From Pulveribacter suum (GTDB taxonomy: Bacteria; Pseudomonadota; Gammaproteobacteria; Burkholderiales; Burkholderiaceae_C), in contig NZ_CP027792.1 in the NCBI RefSeq assembly GCF_003013695.1, positions 1,632,501-1,696,500 of the forward strand: DNA of 64,000 nt, in the 5' to 3' direction. Numbering within the stretch: position 1 is the stretch's first letter; every line of letters starts with the position of its first letter. Made by a program: the position numbers and the translations under genes. This document shows positions 1-8,556 of the stretch, one piece after another. Under the pieces are notes generated by a model. The model saw only the letters and a list, made by a program, of their open reading frames with translations. It searched no databases and had not been told where the DNA came from.

Positions 1-1
1 C

Positions 2-1417
2 ATGAAGCCCCTGCGCGCGCTGGCCCTGTCCGCGTTCTTCCTGGCGCCCGCGCTGGCCGCGGCCGCCGACATCGACGGCGCCCGCCTGTCCATGCTGTGG
101 GGCGTGCCCTTTGCCGGCGTGCTGCTGTCGATTGCGCTGCTGCCGCTGCTGGCGCCGCATTTCTGGCACCGTCACTTCGGCAAGGTGACGGCCGCCTGGT
201 CGCTGGCCTTCCTGGTGCCGTTTGCCATCGTCTTTGGGCCTGCGGCGGCCACCGCCGGCTTTGCGCATGCGCTGCTGGCCGAGTACCTGCCGTTCGTCAT
301 CTTGCTGGCGGCGCTGTTCACCGTGGCGGGCGGCATCTACATCCGCGGCAACCTGCAGGGCAGCGCCGGCCTGAACGTCGGCCTGCTGGCCATCGGCGCC
401 GTGCTGGCCAGCTTCATGGGCACGACCGGCGCGTCCATGCTGCTGATTCGGCCCCTGATCCGCGCCAACGACGGGCGCAAGCACATCACGCACGTGGTGG
501 TGTTCTTCATCTTCATCGTCTCCAACGCGGGCGGCTCGCTCACGCCCCTGGGCGATCCGCCGCTGTTCCTGGGCTTCCTCAAGGGCGTGGATTTTTTCTG
601 GACGCTGCAGCACATCTGGCCCGAGACCCTGTTCATCGTGAGCGTGCTGCTGGCGCTGTTCTTTGCACTGGACGCCTGGTTCTGGCGCCAGCCGGGCGAG
701 CGCCTGGCTGCGGATCCGACGCCCGACACGGCGCCCGAGACGTTTGGCTTCGATGGCAAGGTCAACTTCGCGCTGCTGGCTGTGGTGGTGGGCCTGGTGC
801 TCATGAGCGGCCTGTGGAAGAGCGACGTGCAGTGGAACGTGGCCGGCACGGTGGTCGGCCTGCCCGGGCTGGTGCGCGACGCCGGGCTGATCCTGGTCAC
901 ACTGGTCTCGCTGGCCCTGACGCCGGGCCAGGTGCACGAGGACAACCAGTTCAGCTGGGGACCCATGCAGGAGGTGGCCAAGCTGTTCGCCGGCATCTTC
1001 CTGACCATCATCCCGGTCATCGCCATGCTGAAGGCGGGCGTCAACGGCCCGTTCGGCGCGATCGTGTCGGCGGTGACGCGCGCCGACGGCTCGCCCGATC
1101 CGGCCATGTACTTCTGGGCCTCGGGCCTGCTGTCGTCCTTCCTGGACAACGCGCCGACCTATCTGGTGTTCTTCAATACCGCCGGAGGCGATCCGGTGAC
1201 TCTGATGACCACGCACGCGGCCACGCTGGCGGCGATTTCGGCCGGCTCGGTCTTCATGGGCGCCAACACCTACATCGGCAACGCGCCCAACCTGATGGTG
1301 AAGGCCATTGCCGAGGACCGCGGCGTGGCCATGCCCAGCTTCTTCGGCTACATGCTGTGGTCGGTGGGCATCCTGATGCCGCTGTTCGTCGTCATCACCT
1401 TCATCTGGCTGCGCTGA
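2..1417 (+). CDS. Sodium:proton antiporter, CitMHS/NhaD-like membrane protein
   Basis: A 471-residue polytopic membrane protein. It opens with a signal-like segment (MKPLRALALSAFFLAP, then Ala-rich), followed by about ten or more hydrophobic helices. The segment 'GTTGASMLLIRPLIRAN' near residue 140 and 'SNAGGSLTPLGDPPLFLGF' near 175-195 are typical of the ArsB/NhaD/citrate transporter superfamily (CitMHS_2 type), where such loops line the ion path. A second copy of the pattern ('SSFLDNAPTYLVFFN' and 'GANTYIGNAPNLMVKAIA') lies in the C-terminal half, as expected for two inverted repeats. Known members are annotated as sodium:proton antiporters, but the true substrate here is not proven. The start is one base inside the window, so upstream signals cannot be seen. 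The next gene follows 34 bp later on the same strand. Confidence 0.85.
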   Translation: MKPLRALALSAFFLAPALAAAADIDGARLSMLWGVPFAGVLLSIALLPLLAPHFWHRHFGKVTAAWSLAFLVPFAIVFGPAAATAGFAHALLAEYLPFVILLAALFTVAGGIYIRGNLQGSAGLNVGLLAIGAVLASFMGTTGASMLLIRPLIRANDGRKHITHVVVFFIFIVSNAGGSLTPLGDPPLFLGFLKGVDFFWTLQHIWPETLFIVSVLLALFFALDAWFWRQPGERLAADPTPDTAPETFGFDGKVNFALLAVVVGLVLMSGLWKSDVQWNVAGTVVGLPGLVRDAGLILVTLVSLALTPGQVHEDNQFSWGPMQEVAKLFAGIFLTIIPVIAMLKAGVNGPFGAIVSAVTRADGSPDPAMYFWASGLLSSFLDNAPTYLVFFNTAGGDPVTLMTTHAATLAAISAGSVFMGANTYIGNAPNLMVKAIAEDRGVAMPSFFGYMLWSVGILMPLFVVITFIWLR

Positions 1418-1451
1418 GCGCAGCGCCAGCAGCCCAGGAGCATTGCACCCC

Positions 1452-2429
1452 ATGACCAAGCCCCGCATCCTCATCGCCCGCAAGATCTTTCCCGAGGTCG
1501 TGCAGCGCCTGTCCGGGCACTTTGACGTGCAGGCCAACGACGCTGACGTGCCATGGACGCCCCAGGAGCTGGCCGCCCAGCTGCAGGACAAGGACGGCGC
1601 GCTGACCACCGGCAGCCAGCGCATCGACGGCGAGCTCCTGGCCGCCTGCCCGCGCCTGAAGGTGGTGGCCAACATGGCCGTGGGCTACAACAACTTCGAC
1701 GTGGCCGCCATGACCGCCGCGGGCGTGCAGGGCACCAACACGCCGGACGTGCTGACCGAGACCACCGCCGACTTCGGCTTTGCCCTGCTGATGGCCACGG
1801 CCCGGCGCATGGCGGAGGCCGAGCACTACCTGCGCGCCGGCCTGTGGCAGAACTGGAGCTACGACATGTTTGCCGGCAGCGAGGTGCACGGCAGCACCCT
1901 GGGCATTCTGGGCATGGGCCGCATCGGCCAGGGCATTGCCCGGCGCGGCGCACACGGTTTCGGCATGCAGGTCATCTACCACAACCGCTCGCGCTTGAGC
2001 GACGAGCTGGAGGCCGAGTGCCAGGCGCAGTACGTGTCCAAGGACGAGCTGCTGGCGCGCGCCGACCACCTGGTGCTGGTGCTGCCCTACAGCCCCGAGT
2101 CGCACCACGCGATGGGCGAAAAGGAGCTGGCGCAGATGAAGCCCACTGCGACGCTGGTCAACATCGCGCGCGGGGGCATCGTGGACGACGCGGCGCTGGC
2201 CCGGGCGCTGAAGGACCGGCGCATCGCCGCTGCCGGCCTGGACGTGTTCGAGGGCGAGCCCGCCGTACATCCGGCGCTGCTGCAGGTGCCCAACGTCGTG
2301 CTCACCCCGCACATTGCCAGCGCCACCGTCGCCACGCGCCTGGCCATGGCCAACCTGGCGGCGGACAACCTGATCGCCTTCTTCGAGGCCGGTCGCGCGC
2401 TCACGCCGGTGAATGCAGTGACTGCATGA
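1452..2429 (+). CDS. D-isomer-specific 2-hydroxyacid dehydrogenase
   Basis: A 325-residue NAD(P)-dependent dehydrogenase of the glyoxylate/hydroxypyruvate reductase (D-glycerate dehydrogenase) group, probably cytosolic. The nucleotide-binding motif is 'LGILGMGRIGQGIARRG' near residue 150. The catalytic triad is visible as Arg in 'NIARGGIVDD', Glu in 'GLDVFEGEP' and His in 'LTPHIASAT'. Length fits the family. The ATG at 1452 gives the usual 'MTKPRILIARK' start; an in-frame TTG nine bases earlier is less likely. It reduces 2-oxoacids to D-2-hydroxyacids, but which one cannot be told from sequence. It probably follows the antiporter in one transcript. A hairpin repeat separates it from rmuC. Confidence 0.9.
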   Translation: MTKPRILIARKIFPEVVQRLSGHFDVQANDADVPWTPQELAAQLQDKDGALTTGSQRIDGELLAACPRLKVVANMAVGYNNFDVAAMTAAGVQGTNTPDVLTETTADFGFALLMATARRMAEAEHYLRAGLWQNWSYDMFAGSEVHGSTLGILGMGRIGQGIARRGAHGFGMQVIYHNRSRLSDELEAECQAQYVSKDELLARADHLVLVLPYSPESHHAMGEKELAQMKPTATLVNIARGGIVDDAALARALKDRRIAAAGLDVFEGEPAVHPALLQVPNVVLTPHIASATVATRLAMANLAADNLIAFFEAGRALTPVNAVTA

Positions 2430-2443
2430 CTACAAGCAAAAAC

Positions 2444-2491
2444 AGCCTGAAACCCTTGCCAGTCAAGCGCTGGCAGCTATCAAAACAATAG
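2444..2491. repeat. Dispersed hairpin repeat R1, copy a
   Basis: The core TTGCCAGTCAAGCGCTGGCAG is followed by an AT-rich tail GCTATCAAAACAATAG ending four bases before the rmuC ATG. The same core and tail recur at 6221, 12405, 18894, 21262, 31364, 39749 and 59624. The A+T-rich tail contrasts with the GC-rich surroundings and may carry the promoter or ribosome-binding region of rmuC. Confidence 0.75.
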
Positions 2492-2495
2492 TAAA

Positions 2496-4112
2496 ATGGC
2501 CTTTGAAATGGTTGTCGCACTGGCATTGCTGGTGCTCATCGCGCTCCTGCTGGGCGCGTTGCTGCTGCGCCCGGTGCGCGTGCAGCTGCCGCCCGAGTGG
2601 CTGCAGCAGCTCAAGAACCTGGAGGCCGCGGTGCAGTCCACCCAGCTGGCCGTGGCGCGCAACGACGGCGCGCTGGCCGGCATGGACCAGCAGCTGCGCG
2701 GCTTTGCCCAGGCCACGCAGTCGCTGCTGGACGAGCGCCTGGCCCAGGCCCGCCAGGACGCGGCCGCCGGGCGCCGCGAGCTGTCGGAGGCGCTGGCCGC
2801 CTTTCGCACCGAGCTGGCGCAGACCACGCGCACCCTGGCCGACGGCAGCACCCGATCGCGCGAGGCCATCGGCGAGAGCACGCAACTGTTTGGCCAGCGC
2901 ATCCAGGAGCGCTTCGACGCCCTGAGCCTGGCCACGCACAGCACGCTGGACTCGCTCAAGGGCGACATCCACACCCAGCTGTCGGCCATGGCGCTGGCAC
3001 TGAAGGAGCAGCTGGCCGGCAACACGCGTCAGCTGGGCGAGCTGGCCGCCGGCAGCCAGCAAAGCGCCGAGGCCCTGCGCGGCGCGCTCAACGAGCGCCT
3101 GGCCGCCATCCAAAGCGACAATGCCGCGCGGCTGGAGGAGATGCGCCGCACCGTCGATGAAAAGCTGCAGTCCACGCTGGAGCAGCGCCTGGGCGAGTCC
3201 TTCAAGCTGGTCAGCGAGCGGCTGGAGCAGGTGCACAAGGGCCTGGGCGAGATGCAGACCCTGGCAGGCAGCGTGGGCGACTTGAAGCGCGTGATGACCA
3301 ACGTGAAGACACGCGGCACCTGGGGCGAGATGCAGCTGGGGCTCATCATCGACAACGTGCTCACGCCCGAGCAGTACGCCAGGAACGTCAAGACCATGCC
3401 CGGCAGCGACGACCTGGTGGAATTCGCGGTCCGCCTGCCGGGCAGAAGCGACGAGCAGCCGGTGTGGCTGCCCATCGACTCCAAGTACCCGGTGGAGCAT
3501 TACCAGCGCCTGCAGGACGCGCACGACGTGGCCGACAAGGCCCAGATGCTGTCGGCCGGCAATGCCTTCGAGACGTCCATCCGCATCGAGGCGCGCAAGA
3601 TCTCGGCCAAGTACGTCTCGCCCCCGCACACCACCGACTTTGCCGTGCTGTACCTGCCCACCGAAGGGCTGTTCGCCGAGGTCATGCGTCGCCCCGGCCT
3701 GGTGGAGGCGGTGCAAAACGAGTGCCGCGTGATGATCACCGGCCCGGCCAACCTGGCGGCCATGCTCAGCAGCCTGCAGATGGGCTTCAAGACCCTGGCC
3801 ATCGAGAAGCGCTCGTCGGAGGTCTGGGGCGTGCTCGGGCAGGTCAAGACCGAGTTTGCCAAGTTCGGCGAGGTGGTGGAGGCCACGCGCAAATCCATCG
3901 ACGCCGCGGCCAAGCGGTTCGAGCAGGTGGGCGTGCGCACGCGTGCCATCCAGCGCAAGCTGCGTGACGTGCAGCAGCTGCCCGCGCCGCAGGCCGGCAC
4001 CGAAGGCGCCATCTCCGCCGCGGCTGCGGCCGCACTGGCGCAGGAGGAGCTGGAGATCGATGCGGGCGAGGTGGACGAGGAGGCCGGGGAGCAGCTGCCA
4101 GGCGCTGCATGA
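2496..4112 (+). CDS. rmuC: DNA recombination protein RmuC
   Basis: A 538-residue protein with one N-terminal membrane helix (about residues 5-25, 'VVALALLVLIALLLGALLL'). A long Ala/Gln/Glu-rich coiled coil follows to about residue 260. The conserved C-terminal RmuC domain starts near 'TRGTWGEMQLGLIIDNVL' and includes 'LPIDSKYPVEHYQRL', 'YVSPPHTTDFAVLYLPTEGLFAEV' and 'ITGPANLAAMLSSL'. RmuC is a predicted nuclease-like protein (PD-(D/E)XK-related core) that limits inversion between short repeats in E. coli. The ATG overlaps the end of repeat R1. Its stop overlaps the ATG of the MFS gene by 4 bp (ATGA), so the two are probably co-translated. Confidence 0.93.
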   Translation: MAFEMVVALALLVLIALLLGALLLRPVRVQLPPEWLQQLKNLEAAVQSTQLAVARNDGALAGMDQQLRGFAQATQSLLDERLAQARQDAAAGRRELSEALAAFRTELAQTTRTLADGSTRSREAIGESTQLFGQRIQERFDALSLATHSTLDSLKGDIHTQLSAMALALKEQLAGNTRQLGELAAGSQQSAEALRGALNERLAAIQSDNAARLEEMRRTVDEKLQSTLEQRLGESFKLVSERLEQVHKGLGEMQTLAGSVGDLKRVMTNVKTRGTWGEMQLGLIIDNVLTPEQYARNVKTMPGSDDLVEFAVRLPGRSDEQPVWLPIDSKYPVEHYQRLQDAHDVADKAQMLSAGNAFETSIRIEARKISAKYVSPPHTTDFAVLYLPTEGLFAEVMRRPGLVEAVQNECRVMITGPANLAAMLSSLQMGFKTLAIEKRSSEVWGVLGQVKTEFAKFGEVVEATRKSIDAAAKRFEQVGVRTRAIQRKLRDVQQLPAPQAGTEGAISAAAAAALAQEELEIDAGEVDEEAGEQLPGAA

Positions 4113-5320
4113 CGGCGCCGCTGGCTGCGCAGGACGCCGCCGCCGACGGCGAACCCGCCACACTGCGCACGCTGGCGCGGCTGATCGCGGCGCAGGTCTG
4201 CATCCATGCCGCCATGACGGGGCTGCGCATGGCCGCGCCGCTGCTGGCCCTGCAGCATGGCTACGGCCCGGCGGCAGTGGGTTTTTTGCTGGCGCTGTTT
4301 GCGCTGTCGCAGGTGTTTTTGGCGCTGCCGGCAGGGCGCTATGCCGACCGGCATGGCCTGAGGCGCCCGGTGCGCCTGGCCGTGGTGGCGGCCAGCCTGG
4401 GCGCCGCCGGGGCCCTGGCGCTGCCGGTGTTTGCCATGCTGTGTGTGGGCGCGCTGCTCACGGGCGGCGCCACCGGGGTGGCGACCATCGCGCTGCAGCG
4501 CCACGTGGGCCGCGCCGCGCAGGGTGCGGCGCAGCTGCGCAGCCTGTTCAGCTGGCTGGCCATCGGCCCGGCGGTGGCCAACTTCCTGGGGCCCTTCAGC
4601 GCGGGCTTGCTGATCGACCACGCCGGCAGCCAGGCCGGCAGCCTGACCGGCTTTCGCGCGTCGTTTGCGCTGCTGGCGCTGTTTCCGCTGCTCACCTGGC
4701 TGCTGGTGCGCACCGCGCGGGAGCTGCCGCCGGTGCTGGCTGCGGCCGGCGGGCCCCGCGCCAGCGCCTGGGACCTGCTGGCCGACGAGCGCTTTCGCCG
4801 GCTGCTGCTGGTGAACTGGCTGCTGTCCTCGTGCTGGGACGTGCACACCTTCGTGGTGCCGCTGCTGGGGCACGAGCGCGGGCTGTCGGCCTCCGTCATC
4901 GGCACCATCCTGGGCGCCTTCGCCGTGGCCGCGGCCCTGGTGCGGGTGCTGATCCCGCTGGTGGCCGGGCATCTGCGCGAGGCCAGCGTGGTAGCCGGCG
5001 CCATGGTGGCCGCAGCCGCGCTGTTCGGTGTCTATCCGCTGCTGCCCACGGCGCTGCTGATGGGCGCGTGCTCGGTGCTGCTGGGGCTGGCGCTGGGCTC
5101 GGTGCAGCCGATGGTCATGAGCCTGCTGCACCAGATCACGCCGGCGCACCGCCATGGCGAAGCCCTGGGCCTGCGCGTGATGGCCATCAACGGCTCCAGC
5201 GTCGCCATGCCGCTGCTGTTTGGCAGCGTGGGCACGGTGATCGGCGTGGGCGGGCTGTTCTGGGTGGTGGGCGCCCTGGTGGGCGTGGGTTCGGGCATGG
5301 CCCGCCGGCTGCGGGCCTGA
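4109..5320 (+). CDS. MFS transporter
   Basis: A 403-residue, twelve-helix major facilitator protein. The loop between helices 2 and 3 reads 'LPAGRYADRHGLRRPVRL', matching the MFS signature A (GxLaDrxGrkr type). Other conserved stretches are 'TGGATGVATIALQRHVG' and, in the second half, 'GEALGLRVMAINGSSV'. The substrate is unknown; the overall pattern resembles drug/metabolite exporters. The start codon overlaps the rmuC stop (ATGA). The gene ends 16 bp before the stop of the convergent LOG-family gene. Confidence 0.88.
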   Translation: MTAPLAAQDAAADGEPATLRTLARLIAAQVCIHAAMTGLRMAAPLLALQHGYGPAAVGFLLALFALSQVFLALPAGRYADRHGLRRPVRLAVVAASLGAAGALALPVFAMLCVGALLTGGATGVATIALQRHVGRAAQGAAQLRSLFSWLAIGPAVANFLGPFSAGLLIDHAGSQAGSLTGFRASFALLALFPLLTWLLVRTARELPPVLAAAGGPRASAWDLLADERFRRLLLVNWLLSSCWDVHTFVVPLLGHERGLSASVIGTILGAFAVAAALVRVLIPLVAGHLREASVVAGAMVAAAALFGVYPLLPTALLMGACSVLLGLALGSVQPMVMSLLHQITPAHRHGEALGLRVMAINGSSVAMPLLFGSVGTVIGVGGLFWVVGALVGVGSGMARRLRA

Positions 5321-5336
5321 CGGAAGCCGCTTTTTT

Positions 5337-6200
5337 CTACAGCTTGTAGAAGGTGCGGATGGTCTCCCAGGCCTCGGCCGGGTCGTCGGTGATGTGAAAC
5401 AGTTCCAGGTCGGCCGGGGAGATGGTGCCGAACTCCAGCATCACGTCGAAGTTGATGATGGCGCGCCAGAAGCTGCTTCCGAACAGCACGATGGGCACCG
5501 GCTTGGCCTTGGTGGTCTGCACCAGGGTCAGCACCTCGAACAGCTCGTCCATGGTGCCGAAGCCGCCGGGAAAGACCACCAGCGCCTTGGCGCGCATCAT
5601 GAAGTGCATTTTGCGCATCGCGAAGTAGTGGAACTTGTACGACAGCGACGGCGTGATGTAGCGGTTGCCGCTTTGCTCGTGCGGCAGCGTGATGTTCAGG
5701 CCTACGTTGGGCGCGCCGGCTTCATGGGCGCCGCGGTTGGCCGCTTCCATGATGCCGGGGCCGCCGCCGGTGCAGATGTACATGCGCTCGGCCGGCGGGC
5801 GGGTTTCGCTGTAGTCGGCCACCAGGCGGGCGAAGCGGCGGGCGGCGTCGTAGTAGGCGGCGTTGCGCACGGCGCGCTCGGCCAGGGCGATGCGCTGCGC
5901 GTCGCCGCTGGCGCGTGCGTCCTGCAGCAGCCGCTCTGCGTCCTCGGGCGCGAGAAAGCGCGCGCTGCCGTACACCACGACGGTGTTCTCGATGCCCTGG
6001 GCGGTCTGGCCCAGGTCGGGCTTGAGCAGCTCCAGCTGAAAGCGGATGCCGCGTGTCTCGCGGCGCAGCAGAAATTCCGGGTCGGCAAAGGCCAGGCGGT
6101 AGGAATCGGCGTGCAGCGGGTTGCCGGAGACGGCGTAGTTGTGCAGCTCGGACCAGGCGTTGGCCAGGCGGCTGTCCTGCAGTTGGGTATTGGCGTCCAT
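5337..6200 (-). CDS. LOG family protein (TIGR00730 Rossmann fold)
   Basis: A 287-residue cytosolic protein with the LOG/lysine-decarboxylase-like signature 'VFPGGFGTMDELFEVL' and the upstream 'CTGGGPGIMEAANRGAHEAG', which together form the phosphoribohydrolase active site. Homologues hydrolyse nucleoside 5'-monophosphates, including cytokinin riboside monophosphates; the closest group is the longer TIGR00730 type. The activity here is inferred from family only. It is the last gene of a minus-strand series dctP-dctQ-dctM-crcB-LOG, separated from crcB by an R1 repeat. Confidence 0.88.
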   Translation of the reverse strand: MDANTQLQDSRLANAWSELHNYAVSGNPLHADSYRLAFADPEFLLRRETRGIRFQLELLKPDLGQTAQGIENTVVVYGSARFLAPEDAERLLQDARASGDAQRIALAERAVRNAAYYDAARRFARLVADYSETRPPAERMYICTGGGPGIMEAANRGAHEAGAPNVGLNITLPHEQSGNRYITPSLSYKFHYFAMRKMHFMMRAKALVVFPGGFGTMDELFEVLTLVQTTKAKPVPIVLFGSSFWRAIINFDVMLEFGTISPADLELFHITDDPAEAWETIRTFYKL

Positions 6201-6220
6201 GGGGGTATCTTAATGAAATC

Positions 6221-6268
6221 GGCCTCCGGCGCTTGCTGGACAAGCGCTGGCAGCTATGAAAATAATAG
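6221..6268. repeat. Dispersed hairpin repeat R1, copy b
   Basis: The arms GGCGCTTG...CAAGCGCTGGCAGC and the tail CTATGAAAATAATAG match the R1 pattern. It fills most of the 71-bp gap between crcB and the LOG-family gene. Confidence 0.75.
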
Positions 6269-6271
6269 TAC

Positions 6272-6655
6272 TCAAAGGCTGCGCCAAAGCCAGCCGCCGC
6301 TGTGCAGCCCGGCCCAGGCGGCCAGCAGCGAGCCCGCTACGTGCGCCAGCGTCACCACCAGCGCCAGGCCCAGCCGGCCCTGCAGCAGCAGGCCCAGCAC
6401 CTCGGCCGAGAAGGTGGAGAAAGTGGTCAACGCCCCGAGAAAGCCGGTGACGGCCATCAGGCGCCACACCGGGTCCAGCTGGGGCAGCGCCTGCAGCACG
6501 GCCAGCGCCAGCCCCACCAGGTAGCCGCCGGCCAGGTTGGCCGCCAGAGTGCCCCAGGGCAGCAGGGCGCCGGGCGTGTTCAGCCACAGCGCCAGGCGCC
6601 AGCGCGCCAGGGCACCGGCGCAGGCGCCCAGGCAGATGGCGGCAACTTGCAGCAT
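6272..6655 (-). CDS. crcB: Fluoride efflux channel CrcB
   Basis: A 127-residue protein with four hydrophobic helices. It shows the family motifs 'GACAGALARW', 'NLAGGYLVGLAL' and 'GFLGALTTFSTFSAE'; the last, with its TTFSTF core, is the hallmark of Fluc/CrcB channels. Such proteins work as antiparallel dimers that export fluoride across the inner membrane. The chosen ATG gives 'MLQVAAICLGAC', the usual CrcB start. It lies 38 bp after the TRAP large permease on the same strand, and no fluoride riboswitch fits in that gap. A longer open frame through this region extends far upstream but only this part is CrcB. Confidence 0.93.
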   Translation of the reverse strand: MLQVAAICLGACAGALARWRLALWLNTPGALLPWGTLAANLAGGYLVGLALAVLQALPQLDPVWRLMAVTGFLGALTTFSTFSAEVLGLLLQGRLGLALVVTLAHVAGSLLAAWAGLHSGGWLWRSL

Positions 6656-6693
6656 GGGCTGCGATTGTAGGAAGCGGGCAGGGCGTGCCGATG

Positions 6694-7998
6694 TCAGCGC
6701 ACGGTCATCTGCTGCGGCAGCCAGGTGACGATGCCGGGAAAGACGTAGATCAGCGTCACCGCCGCGCACATCAACAGGAACATGGGCAGGGCCACCTTGG
6801 CGATCCAGGGCAGGTGGCGGCCCGTCATGCCCTGCAGCACGAACAGGTTGAAGCCCACGGGCGGGGTGATCTGGGCCATCTCCACCACCAGCACCACGAA
6901 GATGCCGAACCACAGGGGATCGATGCCGGCGGCTTGCACGGTGGGCATGATGACGCCCATGGTCAGCACCACCATGGAAATGCCGTCCAGAAAGCAGCCC
7001 AGCACGATGTAGAACACCGCCAGCGCCGCGATCAGCTGCGCGCGCGACAGGCCCAGCGAGGCGATCCACTCGGCCAGGTGGCGCGGCAGGCCGATGTAGC
7101 CCATGGCCAGCGTCAGGAAGGCGGCGCCGGCCAGGATCAGCGCGATCATGCAGTACAGCCGCGTGGCGCCCATGAGCGAGTCGCGAAAGCTGCCCCAGTT
7201 CAGCGAGCCCTGCACGCCCGACAGCACCAGCGAGCCGACCACGCCCACGGCGGCCGCCTCGGTGGCCGTGGCCACGCCGGTGTAGATGGAGCCCAGCACG
7301 GCGGCGATCAGCAGCACCACGGGGATCAGCGCGCGCGACTCGGAGAGCTTTTGCAGCAGCGTCATGCGGCCCTCGGCCTGCGGTACTTGGGTTGGGTGGC
7401 GCAGCGCCCACAGCATGATGTAGCCGGAGAACAGCGCCGCCAGCAGCACGCCCGGCAACACCCCGGCGATGAACAGCTGGCTGATGGACACCTCGGCCGT
7501 CACGCCATAGACGATCATGATGATGGACGGCGGGATCAGCAGGCCCAGCGTGCTGGCCCCGGCCAGCGTGCCGACCACCATGTGGGCCGGGTAGCCGCGG
7601 CGCGTCAGCTCGGGCAGCGTCATCTTGCCGATGGTGGCGCAGGTGGCGGCGCTGGAGCCGGAGACGGCGGCAAAGATGGTGCAGCCCACCACGTTGGTGT
7701 GCAAGAGCCGCCCGGGCAGGGACTGCACCCAGGGCGCCAGGCCCCGGAACATGTCCTGCGACAGCCGGGTGCGAAACAAGATTTCGCCCATCCAGATGAA
7801 GAGCGGCAGGGCGGTGAGCGTCCAGCTCGACGACGAGCCCCAGATGGTCACCGCCATGGCGTCGCCCGCCGGGCGCGATGAAAACAGCTGCATGCCGATC
7901 CACGCCACGCCCGACAGCGTCAGGCCGATCCAGACGCCGCTGGCCAGGATCAGGAACAGCGCTGCGATCAGCAGGCCGGTGATGGCGAGGTCGCTCAT
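6694..7998 (-). CDS. TRAP transporter large permease (DctM-like)
   Basis: A 434-residue membrane protein with about 12 helices. DctM family motifs include 'SGSSAATCATIGKMTLPELTRRGYP' broken around residue 110-130, 'GLLIPPSIIMIVYG' and 'ITPPVGFNLFVLQG' near residue 380. It forms the ion-coupled channel of a tripartite ATP-independent periplasmic transporter. It is the third gene of dctP-dctQ-dctM on the minus strand. The substrate is probably an organic acid but cannot be read from the sequence. Confidence 0.92.
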   Translation of the reverse strand: MSDLAITGLLIAALFLILASGVWIGLTLSGVAWIGMQLFSSRPAGDAMAVTIWGSSSSWTLTALPLFIWMGEILFRTRLSQDMFRGLAPWVQSLPGRLLHTNVVGCTIFAAVSGSSAATCATIGKMTLPELTRRGYPAHMVVGTLAGASTLGLLIPPSIIMIVYGVTAEVSISQLFIAGVLPGVLLAALFSGYIMLWALRHPTQVPQAEGRMTLLQKLSESRALIPVVLLIAAVLGSIYTGVATATEAAAVGVVGSLVLSGVQGSLNWGSFRDSLMGATRLYCMIALILAGAAFLTLAMGYIGLPRHLAEWIASLGLSRAQLIAALAVFYIVLGCFLDGISMVVLTMGVIMPTVQAAGIDPLWFGIFVVLVVEMAQITPPVGFNLFVLQGMTGRHLPWIAKVALPMFLLMCAAVTLIYVFPGIVTWLPQQMTVR

Positions 7999-8028
7999 GC
8001 GGACGGCTCCTTCTTGTTGTCGTGGCGG

Positions 8029-8541
8029 TTATTCGTTGCGCAGCGCTTCGCCGGACTGCGCCGGGGCGCGGCGGCCGCGCAGCTCCAGCACCAGCTCGTC
8101 CAGGCAGGCCACGGCCAGGACGGCCGCGCCCACGGCCATGCACAGCTGCGGCAGCCACAGCGGCGTGGCGTCGTTGCCGGTGGAGATGTCGTTGAACGCG
8201 TGCGACTGCCAGGACAGGCGGATGCTGTACCAGGCAAACAGCAGCGCCAGCAGGGCGCCCAGGGCCAGCGCGAACAGCTCCAGCGCGCGGCGCCAGGGCC
8301 CGCGCAGGCTGCTCACCACCAGGGTGACGCGGATGTGCTCGCCGCGCTTCAAGGTGTGCGCCAGCGCCAGAAAGCCCGCGCCGGCCATCAGGTAGCCGGC
8401 GTAGGCATCGATGCCCGAGATGTGGAAGTTGAACTGCCGACCGGCGATGGACAGCAGCACTGCAGCCAGCAGCGCCACCATGCACAGGGCGGCCAAAAAG
8501 GCAGTGCTGTCGTACAGCTGGTCGAGCAGGCGGCGCATCAT
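8029..8541 (-). CDS. TRAP transporter small permease (DctQ-like)
   Basis: A 170-residue four-helix membrane protein placed between the binding protein and the large permease, the standard TRAP order. Features include 'GRQFNFHISGIDAYAGYLMAG' (in two parts around residue 35-55) and 'LKRGEHIRVTLVV' near residue 65, both typical of DctQ. It tethers to DctM in the inner membrane. Gaps are 15 bp to dctP and 30 bp to dctM, so the three are likely one transcript. Confidence 0.9.
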   Translation of the reverse strand: MMRRLLDQLYDSTAFLAALCMVALLAAVLLSIAGRQFNFHISGIDAYAGYLMAGAGFLALAHTLKRGEHIRVTLVVSSLRGPWRRALELFALALGALLALLFAWYSIRLSWQSHAFNDISTGNDATPLWLPQLCMAVGAAVLAVACLDELVLELRGRRAPAQSGEALRNE

Positions 8542-8556
8542 CGGGCGGTCTGGCCG

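Noticed and set aside
1443..1451. TTG start for the 2-hydroxyacid dehydrogenase
   Set aside because: The ATG nine bases later gives the usual family N-terminus; TTG starts are rare here.
6656..6693. A fluoride riboswitch before crcB
   Set aside because: Only 38 bp separate it from dctM and no matching structure is present.
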